A stretch of 64,000 nt of DNA from an uncultured Algibacter sp. (GCF_947487605.1 NZ_CANKXK010000001.1:62001-126000); one strand, 5' to 3'; shown: positions 8,830 to 17,500, counted from the first letter of the stretch. Notes: a model not told the origin generated them from the sequence alone. Program-made: numbers and translations.

Positions 8830-9888
8830 ATGCAATTACAAGCAAGAATTAATGCTTTTGTAAAATTAGGAGATTTTTTAAAGCAATTTTCTAATGAAGT
8901 TATCCAAAAGAACGATAAAGTTGAACACAACCAGCTATTTTTCGACGGATTTAAACATCAATTAAAATTAGCCCAAGAACATAATGGATGGTTCACTCAA
9001 GAAAACATACGTTTTGCTCTAAAATCATGGGCAAAAGCTTTAACGCTCGATAATTTAAACAGCTGGCTTCGAGATTATCACATTAATATTACTAACCCTA
9101 AGCAGGTTGCTATTATAATGGCTGGAAATATTCCATTAGTTGGATTTCATGATTTTCTATCAGTTCTCATTTCTGGTCACAATGTTTTGGTTAAGCAATC
9201 TTCAAACGATAAGCATCTACTTCCCTACTTATCGAAATACTTGGAATATGTTGAGCCAAATTTTAAAGAAAAAATAACATTTACAGAAGGTAAAATTGAA
9301 ATATTTGATGCTGTAATCGCTACTGGCAGTAATAACACAGCTCGTTATTTCGAATATTATTTTAAAGGGAAGCCTTCTATTATAAGAAATAATAGAAATT
9401 CTATAGCTGTTTTAACTGGTAAGGAAACTAAAGAAGATTTAAAAAACCTATCAGAAGATATTTTTAGATATTATGGCTTGGGTTGTAGAAATGTATCAAA
9501 ATTATTTGTCCCTAAGGACTATAAATTTGATTTGTTTTTTGAAGCTATATATCATTGGAATCCTATTATAGAAAAAGCTAAATACGCTAATAACTACGAT
9601 TACAATAAAGCTGTCTATTTAATGAGTGAATTCGATATGCTGGAAAATGGATTCTTTATGATTAAAGAAGACGAGAGCTATGCATCACCTATAGCAACCC
9701 TTTTTTATGAATATTATGAGAACACTAATCAATTGAAAGAAAAACTAGAAAAAGACGAATCGCAAATTCAATGTGTAGTTTCAAACGGAATTTTGAAAAA
9801 TGAGATTGCATTTGGGGCTACTCAAAATCCGCAACTTTGGGATTATGCGGATAGTGTTGATTCTATTAAATTTTTATTATCAATTTGA
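8830..9888 (+). CDS. Acyl-CoA reductase (LuxC-like family)
   Basis: Predicted NAD(P)H-dependent acyl-CoA or acyl-protein reductase of the LuxC family in the aldehyde dehydrogenase superfamily; the true substrate in flavobacteria is unknown. I place the start at the ATG (MQLQARINAFVKLGDFL), giving 352 residues, because a consensus -7 element lies inside the longer reading frame that begins with TTG at 8767. Visible family features are QVAIIMAGNIPLVGFHDFLSV, ATGSNNTARYFEYYF and YYGLGCRNVSKLFVPKDY, where the conserved cysteine is the presumed catalytic thiol. It stands between the divergent ferredoxin gene and serC. Confidence 0.85.
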   Translation: MQLQARINAFVKLGDFLKQFSNEVIQKNDKVEHNQLFFDGFKHQLKLAQEHNGWFTQENIRFALKSWAKALTLDNLNSWLRDYHINITNPKQVAIIMAGNIPLVGFHDFLSVLISGHNVLVKQSSNDKHLLPYLSKYLEYVEPNFKEKITFTEGKIEIFDAVIATGSNNTARYFEYYFKGKPSIIRNNRNSIAVLTGKETKEDLKNLSEDIFRYYGLGCRNVSKLFVPKDYKFDLFFEAIYHWNPIIEKAKYANNYDYNKAVYLMSEFDMLENGFFMIKEDESYASPIATLFYEYYENTNQLKEKLEKDESQIQCVVSNGILKNEIAFGATQNPQLWDYADSVDSIKFLLSI

Positions 9889-10066
9889 CAAAATAATTAT
9901 TGAATTCTTAACAAAAAATACTTAATTAATTAGGAACTTTGCATCTTTAAATACCTTATCATTTTTACCCAATTATAGATTGGAAAATTGATGAGAAAAC
10001 TAAATACTAATTTTAAATCACCCAATAAATCCTCTTTCCTTCTGGAAGGGTTTGGGATAGAAAAAA

Positions 10067-11131
10067 ATGAAGAAACATAATTTTAGTGCAGGACCATGTA
10101 TTTTACCACCAGAAGTATTATTAAAAGCTTCTCAAGCAGTTGTAGATTTAGATGGTAGCGGTTTATCTTTAATTGAAATATCTCACAGAAGCAAAGCATT
10201 TGTAGATATTATGGAAAAAGCTAGAGCTTTAGCTTTAGAATTACTTGGTTTAGAAGGCAAAGGTTATAAAGCTTTGTTTTTACAGGGTGGTGCAAGTACT
10301 CAGTTTTTAATGGTAGCATTAAATCTTTTAGAAAAAAGAGCTGGTTATTTAAACTCTGGCACATGGGCTGATAAAGCCATTAAAGAAGCCAAAATTTATG
10401 ATGATATTTACGAAGTTGGTTCTTCAAAAAATGCAAACTATAATTACATTCCTAAAGGATATGAAATCCCTACAGATTATGATTATTTCCATTGTACCTC
10501 AAACAATACTATTTACGGTACACAAATAAAAGATTTCCCTAACTCCCCAATACCAATGGTTTGCGATATGAGTAGCGATATTTTTTCTCGCTCATTAGAT
10601 TTTTCGAAATTCGATATCATTTACGCAGGAGCTCAAAAAAATATGGGACCTGCAGGAACAACACTAGTTGTTATTAAGGAAGATGTTTTAGGAAAAGTAT
10701 CTCGCAAAATTCCATCGATGATGGATTATAAAGTACACTTAAGTAAAGGAAGTATGTTTAATACACCTCCCGTGTTTGCTGTTTACACATCTATGTTAAC
10801 ATTGGAGTGGTTAAAAAATATGGGCGGTATTGCTAGTATTGAAAAGGAAAATGAAAAGAAAGCACGTTTAATGTATTCTGAAATTGATCTTAATCCATTA
10901 TTTAAAGGATTTGCAGTAAAAGAAGATCGCTCAAACATGAATGCTACATTTACTTTAGAAAACGAAAACTTAAAAGAAACATTTGAAACCATGCTTAAAG
11001 AAGGTGGCATTAACGGTTTAAACGGTCACAGAAGTGTAGGTGGATATAGAGCTTCTATGTATAATGCATTACCCCTAGATAGCGTTAAAGCACTTGTTGA
11101 GATAATGAGTGAATTAGAAAGTAAAGCTTAA
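10067..11131 (+). CDS. serC: 3-phosphoserine/phosphohydroxythreonine transaminase
   Basis: PLP enzyme converting 3-phosphohydroxypyruvate with glutamate to phosphoserine (serine pathway), and the equivalent step of pyridoxal phosphate synthesis. 354 residues, as expected (about 360). The N-terminal KKHNFSAGPCILPPEVL and the PLP-lysine segment YAGAQKNMGPAG (K191) are diagnostic, as is NGLNGHRSVGGYRASMYNA near the C-terminus. serA follows 106 bases downstream in the same direction; the gap contains two small hairpins. The preceding gap of about 180 bases is AT-rich with no supported feature. Confidence 0.97.
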   Translation: MKKHNFSAGPCILPPEVLLKASQAVVDLDGSGLSLIEISHRSKAFVDIMEKARALALELLGLEGKGYKALFLQGGASTQFLMVALNLLEKRAGYLNSGTWADKAIKEAKIYDDIYEVGSSKNANYNYIPKGYEIPTDYDYFHCTSNNTIYGTQIKDFPNSPIPMVCDMSSDIFSRSLDFSKFDIIYAGAQKNMGPAGTTLVVIKEDVLGKVSRKIPSMMDYKVHLSKGSMFNTPPVFAVYTSMLTLEWLKNMGGIASIEKENEKKARLMYSEIDLNPLFKGFAVKEDRSNMNATFTLENENLKETFETMLKEGGINGLNGHRSVGGYRASMYNALPLDSVKALVEIMSELESKA

Positions 11132-11147
11132 AAAAAACAGCTTTTTC

Positions 11148-11220
11148 ATTTCCACAAAAGTGGAAATCTCATAAAGCTAACTAAAATTATAATTATTAAG
11201 ATTTTCGCCTTTGCGAAAAT
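11148..11220 (+). promoter_or_regulatory. Two hairpins in the serC-serA gap
   Basis: ATTTCCAC (11148-11155) pairs with GTGGAAAT (11160-11167), and ATTTTCGC (11201-11208) pairs with GCGAAAAT (11213-11220). Both have 8-bp perfect stems and 4-base loops. Neither is followed by a T-run; the second ends 17 bases before the serA ATG. They may tune readthrough or serA translation; function is inferred only from position. Confidence 0.5.
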
Positions 11221-11237
11221 GAAAAAAGTCATATTAA

Positions 11238-12188
11238 ATGAAAGTATTAGCAAACGACGGAATTTCACAAAGCGGTATTGATGCCCTAGAAAAAGCTGGT
11301 TACGAAGTAATTACAACTACAGTAGCTCAAGAGCAATTAATAAACTATATAAACAAAAATGATATATCGGTTTTATTAGTTCGAAGCGCAACCACAGTTC
11401 GTAAAGATTTAATTGATGCATGTCCAGGATTAAAAATTATTGGCCGTGGTGGTGTTGGTATGGATAATATCGATGTAGAATATGCAAGAGAACAAGGTCG
11501 CAGTGTCATTAATACACCAGCAGCATCTTCGCATTCTGTTGCAGAATTAGTGTTTGGTCACTTATACGGATTAGCTCGTTTTTTACATAACGCTAATAGA
11601 GATATGCCTCTTGAAGGAGATAGCAACTTTAAAGGTCTTAAAAAGGCTTACGCTAAAGGAACAGAACTTAAAGGAAAGACTTTAGGTGTTTTAGGTTTTG
11701 GTCGTATAGGTCAAGCTACAGCTAAGGTAGCACTTGGTGCAGGTATGAAAGTGGTTGCTTTCGATCCGTATTTAGAAACTGCCAACTTAGAACTAAATTT
11801 CTTTGATGGACAAACTGTAAACTTTAATATTAAAACCATTTCTAAAGAAGATGTTTTAAAACAATCAGATTTTATTACACTTCATGTTCCTGCGCAAAAA
11901 GAGTACGTAATTGATGAAGCAGAATTTAACATGATGAAAGATGGCGTTATTTTAGCAAACGCAGCTCGAGGAGGTGTACTTAATGAAGTAGCATTAGTAA
12001 AAGCTATTGAAAGCGGAAAAGTAGCAAGAGCTGCTCTAGATGTATTTGAAAAAGAACCAAAGCCAGAAATGCAACTATTAATGAATCCTGCCTTATCTTT
12101 AACACCTCATACTGGTGCAGCAACTAACGAAGCGCAAGACAGAATTGGCACAGAATTAGCGTCACAGATTATTAGTATCCTAGGGTAG
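11238..12188 (+). CDS. serA: D-3-phosphoglycerate dehydrogenase, short form
   Basis: Oxidises 3-phosphoglycerate with NAD+, the first step of serine synthesis. 316 residues, so it lacks the C-terminal ACT regulatory domain of the E. coli enzyme. The NAD-binding Rossmann motif is LGVLGFGRIGQATAKVALGAG; the catalytic residues fall in RGGVGMDNID, NAARGGVLNE and LTPHTGAATNEAQ (His-Glu-Arg triad of D-2-hydroxyacid dehydrogenases). Its position directly after serC supports the phosphoglycerate assignment over other 2-hydroxyacids. A clear terminator follows. Confidence 0.95.
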   Translation: MKVLANDGISQSGIDALEKAGYEVITTTVAQEQLINYINKNDISVLLVRSATTVRKDLIDACPGLKIIGRGGVGMDNIDVEYAREQGRSVINTPAASSHSVAELVFGHLYGLARFLHNANRDMPLEGDSNFKGLKKAYAKGTELKGKTLGVLGFGRIGQATAKVALGAGMKVVAFDPYLETANLELNFFDGQTVNFNIKTISKEDVLKQSDFITLHVPAQKEYVIDEAEFNMMKDGVILANAARGGVLNEVALVKAIESGKVARAALDVFEKEPKPEMQLLMNPALSLTPHTGAATNEAQDRIGTELASQIISILG

Positions 12189-12244
12189 AGATTTCTTCCT
12201 TAGCGAGAATAAATATCACAATTGTGACCTAAATAGAATTATTG

Positions 12245-12275
12245 AGTCCTAACTATAGAAGTTGGGACTTTTTTT
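12245..12275 (+). terminator. Terminator after serA
   Basis: AGTCCTAAC (12245-12253) pairs with GTTGGGACT (12261-12269), with one G-T pair, and is followed by a run of seven T. Confidence 0.85.
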
Positions 12276-12329
12276 GTACTTTGAGAACTCAATTTGAAAA
12301 AAATTATTAATTAAAATATAACAATAACC

Positions 12330-12968
12330 ATGTCTGGAATTTTAGATTTATTAAACAGCGACTTAGGAAAAACAATTATTAGTGGTGTTTCTGGTCAAAC
12401 TAATCAACCTCAAAACAAAACACAAGATGTTTTAACTATGGCACTACCTGTTTTAATGCAAGCCATGAAACGTAACGCATCAACACCTCAAGGAGCCGAG
12501 GGCTTACTAGGTGCTTTAAAAGGGAAACATGATGGAAGTATATTAGATAACCTTGGTGGTTTATTTAGTGGTGGCGTAGACTCTAATGTTTTAAACGATG
12601 GCGAGAAAATCTTAGGACATGTTTTAGGAAATAAACAAAGAAATGTGCAAAATGCTTTAGGCGCTAAAGCAGGAATGGATGCTGGTTCGGTTGCACAAAT
12701 TTTAAAAGTAGCTGCTCCTATTTTATTAGGTGTTTTAGGAAAACAATCTAGACAACAAAATGTGAGTAGCCCAAGTGGACTAGAAGGATTGTTAGGTGGT
12801 TTATTAAAAGGAAATTCACCTCAACAAGAGCAAAGTTTTTTAGAGTCTATTCTTGACGCTGATGGTGATGGTAGCGTTATTGACGATGTTGCTGGAATGG
12901 TATTAGGTGGCAATAAAAAGAAAGGTGGTCTTGGTGGTTTACTAGGCGGCCTTTTTGGAAGCAAATAA
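12330..12968 (+). CDS. DUF937 domain protein
   Basis: 212 residues, glycine- and leucine-rich, matching the DUF937 family (function unknown; predicted soluble). Internal repetition is visible: SxxGxEGLLGALKG and SGLEGLLGGLLKG segments, and two short LLGxxxG-rich halves joined by KAGMDAGSVAQILKVAAPILLGVLGKQ. The C-terminal part contains a calcium-loop-like DADGDGSVIDDVAGM (dockerin/EF-hand-like DxDxDG spacing) before a glycine-rich lysine tail GGNKKKGGLGGLLGGLFGSK. There is no signal peptide. It is a single gene between the serA terminator and the first palindromic repeat. Confidence 0.85.
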   Translation: MSGILDLLNSDLGKTIISGVSGQTNQPQNKTQDVLTMALPVLMQAMKRNASTPQGAEGLLGALKGKHDGSILDNLGGLFSGGVDSNVLNDGEKILGHVLGNKQRNVQNALGAKAGMDAGSVAQILKVAAPILLGVLGKQSRQQNVSSPSGLEGLLGGLLKGNSPQQEQSFLESILDADGDGSVIDDVAGMVLGGNKKKGGLGGLLGGLFGSK

Positions 12969-12988
12969 TATTCCCTTAAATAAATTCT

Positions 12989-13129
12989 AAAAAGAGGCTG
13001 TCTAAAAAGGCTTTATAATTTGATTTGTCATATTGAGCCTGTCGAAACCGATATTGATTATCGGTAAGTTAAAAATATTTCGACAAGCTCAATATGACAT
13101 CGAACTTACTTTTTAGACAGCCTCTTTTT
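12989..13129 (+). repeat. Palindromic intergenic repeat, copy 1 (MITE-like)
   Basis: A 141-bp element with outer inverted ends AAAAAGAGGCTGTCTAAAAA / matching complement, and inner inverted arms TGTCATATTGAGCCTGTCGAAA / TTTCGACAAGCTCAATATGACA around a short unique centre. The same element occurs inverted at 20019-20158 and in the same orientation at 62692-62828. The GAGGCTGTCTAAAAA ends resemble insertion sequence termini. It also has the form of a strong hairpin that could end transcription of the DUF937 gene. Confidence 0.85.
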
Positions 13130-13288
13130 TTGTTAAAAACGTTTCAAAATCAGGAATTCAGGAATGGTTTTTGTAAATTTATTGAGAAAGCAATAAACTT
13201 TGCTCGGTGAAAGAGCTTGTTAACTCATTCCTACTTTCTTCAAGAAGTAATGAGTTATACATTTGATAAAGAAAAAAGCTTTAACACT

Positions 13289-13726
13289 ATGAAAAAAATA
13301 ATTTACGTCTTACTAGTTTCTGTTTTCATTTTTAACTGTAACACATCAAAAAATTCAGCATCAAAAAAAGATGAACGTTTAGAAAACTTAAAACAAAATG
13401 ACACAGTTAAAATTGTAAATGAAGAAATAGAATACGAAATTATTATTATTGAACCTGGCTTTAATTTTTGGTTAGTAAGTAGAGCTAGACCTCGACAGTA
13501 TTATTCTCAGCAATATTTAGAAAATAGAAATCTAATATATGTTATTGAATGGAATCAGCGTGTTTTACAACCACAACGATTCGATACTAATCTATATGAA
13601 ATGCAAATTGATTATCGTCAAGGAATCGATTACGGTTACGAGGTTAATTATTTACTATATAATTATTTCATTTATTTTCAAATGACCTATAATCAAAGAT
13701 TAGGCTCATTTGTTCCTAGAATTTAA
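13289..13726 (+). CDS. Lipoprotein of the DUF6146 type
   Basis: 145 residues from the ATG at 13289 (MKKIIYVLLVSVFIFNCNTSKN): a lipoprotein signal peptide with a Cys at position 17. I prefer this start to an upstream in-frame TTG at 13217 because the signal peptide begins here. The mature part (EYEIIIIEPGFNFWLVSRARPRQYYSQQYLENRN; DYGYEVNYLLYNYFIYFQ) matches a conserved flavobacterial family of unknown function that I believe is named DUF6146. The next gene follows after 36 bases from its own promoter. Confidence 0.75.
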   Translation: MKKIIYVLLVSVFIFNCNTSKNSASKKDERLENLKQNDTVKIVNEEIEYEIIIIEPGFNFWLVSRARPRQYYSQQYLENRNLIYVIEWNQRVLQPQRFDTNLYEMQIDYRQGIDYGYEVNYLLYNYFIYFQMTYNQRLGSFVPRI

Positions 13727-13739
13727 ACTAAATTTTAAC

Positions 13740-13747
13740 TATTTTTG
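13740..13747 (+). promoter_or_regulatory. -7 promoter element for the TonB receptor operon
   Basis: TATTTTTG, exact match to TAnnTTTG, predicted start near 13754, about 9 bases before the GTG start at 13763. It overlaps the in-frame TTG at 13745, which therefore cannot be the start if this promoter is used. Confidence 0.6.
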
Positions 13748-13762
13748 CATCAAATTTCAAAT

Positions 13763-14065
13763 GTGAAAAAATTAAAAGAACGTTGGGGCATTGAGAATAA
13801 TTGGCAAGTTATTGTTATTTTAATTGTATTTGCAGTAACGGGATCAACAGCTTCCTATATTGGCAAACCCATTTTACACTTTTTTGATATTACCATTAAA
13901 AATTTTGGTAGTTTTGGCTATTGGGCAATTCGCATTCTACTCTTATTTATTGTATACCAATTCATGCTTGTTTTTTTTGGCTGGTTATTTGGTCAATATA
14001 AATTTTTCTGGAATTTTGAAAAGAAAATGTTACGCAGATTAGGCTTGGGTAGATTTATAGGATAA
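13763..14065 (+). CDS. Two-helix membrane protein (DUF6787 type)
   Basis: 100 residues with two membrane helices (about 13-35 and 50-76) and a basic C-terminus (EKKMLRRLGLGRF). The GTG at 13763 (KKLKERWGIENNW) is the likely start: it directly follows a consensus -7 element. The sequence resembles a short flavobacterial membrane family that I recall as DUF6787; function unknown. Its stop overlaps the next start as TAATG, so it is translationally coupled to the histidine-rich protein. Confidence 0.75.
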   Translation: MKKLKERWGIENNWQVIVILIVFAVTGSTASYIGKPILHFFDITIKNFGSFGYWAIRILLLFIVYQFMLVFFGWLFGQYKFFWNFEKKMLRRLGLGRFIG

Positions 14066-14397
14066 TGCAACAAATACAACAACATATTGCTTTCAAATTG
14101 TTTGCGCTTTTAGTAGTTGCATCACTTTGTACACCTACAGCTTTAAAATTTGCTCATGTTTTTGAGCATCATAAGCATGTTGTTTGTTTAGGAGACGATT
14201 CTACACACATTCACCAAGTTGATTTAGAATGTGAGTTTTATAAATTTCAGTTAAATACTCATTTTTTATTACCAGATGAAAATGATAATTGGGTAAATAT
14301 TTCGCACCATTATCAAACCCCTATAGTTACATATAAATTTCTTAATAATCATCGGCAATTATCTTTTTCCTTAAGAGGACCTCCTATTTTAGTTTAA
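14065..14397 (+). CDS. Small exported histidine-rich protein upstream of a TonB receptor
   Basis: 110 residues with an N-terminal hydrophobic segment (FKLFALLVVASLCTPTALKFA) and a short region dense in His and Cys (HVFEHHKHVVCLGDDSTHIHQVDLEC), a likely metal-binding patch. The C-terminus ends SLRGPP, a motif I recall from similar small proteins beside TonB receptors in flavobacteria. The start overlaps the previous stop (TAATG). It precedes the receptor gene by 30 bases that consist mostly of a perfect 16-bp hairpin. A role in metal sensing or hand-over is inferred only from composition and neighbourhood. Confidence 0.7.
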   Translation: MQQIQQHIAFKLFALLVVASLCTPTALKFAHVFEHHKHVVCLGDDSTHIHQVDLECEFYKFQLNTHFLLPDENDNWVNISHHYQTPIVTYKFLNNHRQLSFSLRGPPILV

Positions 14398-14420
14398 AAT
14401 CTCAATTTTAAACTAAAATA
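14385..14420 (+). promoter_or_regulatory. Perfect 16-bp inverted repeat before the TonB receptor gene
   Basis: TATTTTAGTTTAAAAT (14385-14400) and its exact reverse complement (14405-14420) flank a CTCA loop. The left arm includes the stop codon of the histidine-rich gene; the right arm ends 7 bases before the receptor ATG. There is no T-run behind it. Possible operator or mRNA hairpin. Confidence 0.7.
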
Positions 14421-14427
14421 CAATTAT

Positions 14428-16863
14428 ATGAAATATTATTTATTGGTTTTGGTGTTATGCTTAATAAACATAACCCACACTCAAAACTGTACACATACTT
14501 TTCTTGGTGAAGTAAAAGATTTCCATGATGGTACGCCAATGTCAGGTGCCACCGTTTATCTTGAAACACTTAACAAATACGTAGCAGCAGATATTAATGG
14601 TAAATTCACTATTAAAAATCTTTGCAATGGTGCACTGGTGTTAGTAATATCACACGTAGGTTGTGATACCAAACGCATTGAAGTTGAAATAAACGGAGAT
14701 TCATACAAAGAAATAAATATGGAACACCATATTGAAGAACTCCATGAAATAAAGGTTTCAGGAGAGGCTCCTAAAAAACTCACAAAAACCGCTCAAGAAA
14801 CCCAATTAAGTACCAAAACTATTGAACGGTTTAGTGCATTAAATCTTGGTGATGTTCTTAAACAAGTAAGTGGTGTTTCGTCAATTAATACTGGAAACTC
14901 TATTGTAAAGCCAGTTATTAACGGATTGCATAGTAGTAGAATTTCTGTTATTATAAATGGAGTATTACTGCAAGATCAAGAATGGGGTATAGAGCATGCT
15001 CCTAATATTGATTTAAATACAGCAGGAACTATAAATGTTATAAAAGGAGCTAATGCTTTAGCGTATAGCGGAGACGCTATTGGCGGTGTTGTAATATTGA
15101 AACCTAAAAACATTATTTCGAAAGATTCACTTTATGGTAAAACCATTTTTGGTGCTCAAACAAATGGTAGAGGTTATAATGTAGCGTCATCGCTTACCAA
15201 AACTTGGAAAAAAGGATGGTTTATAAATGGACAGGCTTCTATGAAACGCTTTGGTGATTTTAAAGCTCCAAATTACATTTTGACAAATACTGGTGTAAAT
15301 ACAAAAGGATTCAACATAAATACTGGTTTCAAAACTTTTGAAAAAGGCTTTAATATCAATTATAGTTATTTAAATAATGAGATTGGCATTTTAAGAGCGG
15401 CACATATTGGTAGCATTAATGATTTAGTGGATGCCATAAATAGTGGTAATCCTATTGTTATTGAAGATTTTAGTTATGATATTAATGCACCTCGTCAAGA
15501 TGTTACGCATCAAACTTTAAAAGCTGAATTCTACAAACGTTTTAAAAGGTTTGGTCGTTTTCAAATACAATATGATTTTCAGGATAACCAACGGTATGAG
15601 TACGACATCAGAAGAAATGACGATGACAAACCTGCTATAGACTTAAATTTAAAAACACATTCGGTTAGAGCAAATTTGAAACTTGATGCCAATACCAATA
15701 CTGTGTATAATTTTGGAGTTCATACCAGATATCAAAATAATTTTGCTAATCCTGATACTGGTATAAGACGCTTAATTCCTGATTATGACCGTTATGATAT
15801 TGGTGTTTTCGCCATTTCAAACTTAAAATGGGATGAAAAAACGAATTTAAATTTTGGAATTCGATACGATTTTAATAAAATTAATGCACAGAAGTTCTAC
15901 CTAACATCCAGATGGTTAGAGAGAAATTACTCTGATGAGTTCAATGATATTATTACAGGCTCAGTATTTGGTAAAGACATACAAAATGGTGTGATAGATT
16001 TTAACGCTTCACAATTATTAACAAATCCTGTTTATAATTTTCATAATGTGTCAGTTTCCGCAGGAATATCTCGTAAAATAAGTAAAAATCAGTCTATTCT
16101 TTTTAATTATGGATTATCACAAAGATCGCCTAACCCATCAGAATTATTTAGTGATGGTTTGCATCATTCGGCAGCAAGAATAGAATTAGGAGATTTAAGA
16201 ATTGAGCAAGAAAAATCAAATAGATTTGGAGGGACGTATCAACTAAATTCATCAAAACTAGATTTAAACCTAGAAGGTTTTTTAAATCATATAAAAGATT
16301 TTATTCAGCTAATCCCTTTCGGGACAGAGCAAACCATTAGAGGGGCATTCCCAGTTTGGAATTATGTACAAACCGATGCTCTTTTGTTTGGGTTTGATCT
16401 TTCAACTACATATAAAATTAATGAGCGATGGAATTTGAACAACAAATCATCTTTCATTAAAGGTAGAGACACCAAAGCTAAAACCGCTTTAATCGACATG
16501 CCTTCTTTTAGAACTACTAATGTTTTGGGATATACCAATAAAAGATGGTTGAATTTTAACGCGAGTTTAGAAAGCGAATGGGTACTTAGACAAAATGATT
16601 TTCCTGATTTTAACTTTGAAACCTTAAACCCAACAACTCAACAAATGGTTTTGGTAGATATAAGTACGCCACCACCAGCATATCATTTACTTCATTTTAG
16701 AAGTGACATTACGTTACCAATATCAAAAAAAACAAAATTGAACATTGGGCTTACAGTTCTCAATGTATTAGACACTTCCTATAGAGAATACTTAAATAGA
16801 TTAAGATATTTTGCCGATGATTTAGGAAGAAATTTTATGTTACAAATAAAGTTAAACTATTAA
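14428..16863 (+). CDS. TonB-dependent outer-membrane receptor
   Basis: 811 residues: signal peptide (MKYYLLVLVLCLINITHTQ), a carboxypeptidase-like regulatory domain (about 25-105, GEVKDFHDGTPMSGATVYL, NGKFTIKNLC), a plug domain (about 120-230, LGDVLKQVSGVSSINTG; VIKGANALAYSGDAIGGVV) and a 22-strand barrel to the C-terminus. It imports a substrate through the outer membrane with energy from TonB/ExbBD. Cysteines in the N-terminal domain and the neighbouring histidine-rich protein hint at a metal or metal chelate, but the substrate is not determined. The next gene, an acidic lipoprotein, starts 11 bases after the stop. Confidence 0.92.
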   Translation: MKYYLLVLVLCLINITHTQNCTHTFLGEVKDFHDGTPMSGATVYLETLNKYVAADINGKFTIKNLCNGALVLVISHVGCDTKRIEVEINGDSYKEINMEHHIEELHEIKVSGEAPKKLTKTAQETQLSTKTIERFSALNLGDVLKQVSGVSSINTGNSIVKPVINGLHSSRISVIINGVLLQDQEWGIEHAPNIDLNTAGTINVIKGANALAYSGDAIGGVVILKPKNIISKDSLYGKTIFGAQTNGRGYNVASSLTKTWKKGWFINGQASMKRFGDFKAPNYILTNTGVNTKGFNINTGFKTFEKGFNINYSYLNNEIGILRAAHIGSINDLVDAINSGNPIVIEDFSYDINAPRQDVTHQTLKAEFYKRFKRFGRFQIQYDFQDNQRYEYDIRRNDDDKPAIDLNLKTHSVRANLKLDANTNTVYNFGVHTRYQNNFANPDTGIRRLIPDYDRYDIGVFAISNLKWDEKTNLNFGIRYDFNKINAQKFYLTSRWLERNYSDEFNDIITGSVFGKDIQNGVIDFNASQLLTNPVYNFHNVSVSAGISRKISKNQSILFNYGLSQRSPNPSELFSDGLHHSAARIELGDLRIEQEKSNRFGGTYQLNSSKLDLNLEGFLNHIKDFIQLIPFGTEQTIRGAFPVWNYVQTDALLFGFDLSTTYKINERWNLNNKSSFIKGRDTKAKTALIDMPSFRTTNVLGYTNKRWLNFNASLESEWVLRQNDFPDFNFETLNPTTQQMVLVDISTPPPAYHLLHFRSDITLPISKKTKLNIGLTVLNVLDTSYREYLNRLRYFADDLGRNFMLQIKLNY

Positions 16864-16874
16864 AAAATTTAAAA

Positions 16875-17441
16875 ATGAAAAACTTGAAAAGAATTTTAAT
16901 ATCATCAATGTTAGTTGGATCTTTTATCGCATGTGATAATGATGATGACACTCCAGTTGTAGTTGTTGAAGAAGAAGTAATTACAACAATGACAATTACT
17001 TTAACACCTAACGGTGTAGGAACTCCTATAATTATGCAAACAAGAGATGCTGATGGCGATGGACCTAATGCTCCAGTGGTTTCGGTTTCAGGAAACTTAA
17101 CAGCTAATACTGCTTACAATGGGAGTATTGAGTTATTAAACGAGTTAGCAACTCCTGCTGAAGATATTACAGAAGAAGTTGAGGAAAAAGATGACGAACA
17201 CCAATTCTTTTTCCAAGCTACAAATTCTGTAGCAACATTTACTTATAATGATATGGATGGTGATGGGAACCCAATTGGTTTGAGTTTTACGCTTACTACC
17301 TCAGCTGCTGGAACAGGTACTGTTACTGTTTCTTTAATACATGAACCGATGAAAAATGCAAGTGGTGTAAGTAATGGAGATATTACTAATGCTGGCGGTG
17401 AAGAAGATATAGCTGAAACATTTAATGTGGTAGTACAATAA
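16875..17441 (+). CDS. Acidic lipoprotein paired with the TonB receptor
   Basis: 188 residues with a lipoprotein signal (MKNLKRILISSMLVGSFIACDNDDDT): Cys20 followed by acidic residues, the export signal for surface lipoproteins in Bacteroidota. The mature part is strongly acidic and beta-rich (TRDADGDGPNAPVVSVSGNL; EEVEEKDDEHQFFFQ; YNDMDGDGNPIGLSFTL), with two DxDGDG calcium-loop-like segments. Database relatives are, to my memory, labelled type 1 periplasmic binding fold proteins. It probably acts on the cell surface with the receptor. A terminator shared with the convergent gene follows. Confidence 0.75.
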   Translation: MKNLKRILISSMLVGSFIACDNDDDTPVVVVEEEVITTMTITLTPNGVGTPIIMQTRDADGDGPNAPVVSVSGNLTANTAYNGSIELLNELATPAEDITEEVEEKDDEHQFFFQATNSVATFTYNDMDGDGNPIGLSFTLTTSAAGTGTVTVSLIHEPMKNASGVSNGDITNAGGEEDIAETFNVVVQ

Positions 17442-17460
17442 CCTTTCTACCATGAGATAA

Positions 17461-17495
17461 AAAAATCCTTTTCTAAAAAATAGAAAAGGATTTTT
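17461..17495. terminator. Bidirectional terminator
   Basis: AAAAATCCTTTTCTA (17461-17475) pairs with TAGAAAAGGATTTTT (17481-17495), a 15-bp perfect stem with a five-base loop and T-runs on both strands. It serves the lipoprotein gene and the convergent membrane protein gene. Confidence 0.9.
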
Positions 17496-17500
17496 TTTAA

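Noticed and set aside
12930-12968. DxDxDG in the DUF937 protein as a dockerin
   Set aside because: Only one short calcium-loop-like segment exists and no signal peptide; a true dockerin has two repeats and is exported.
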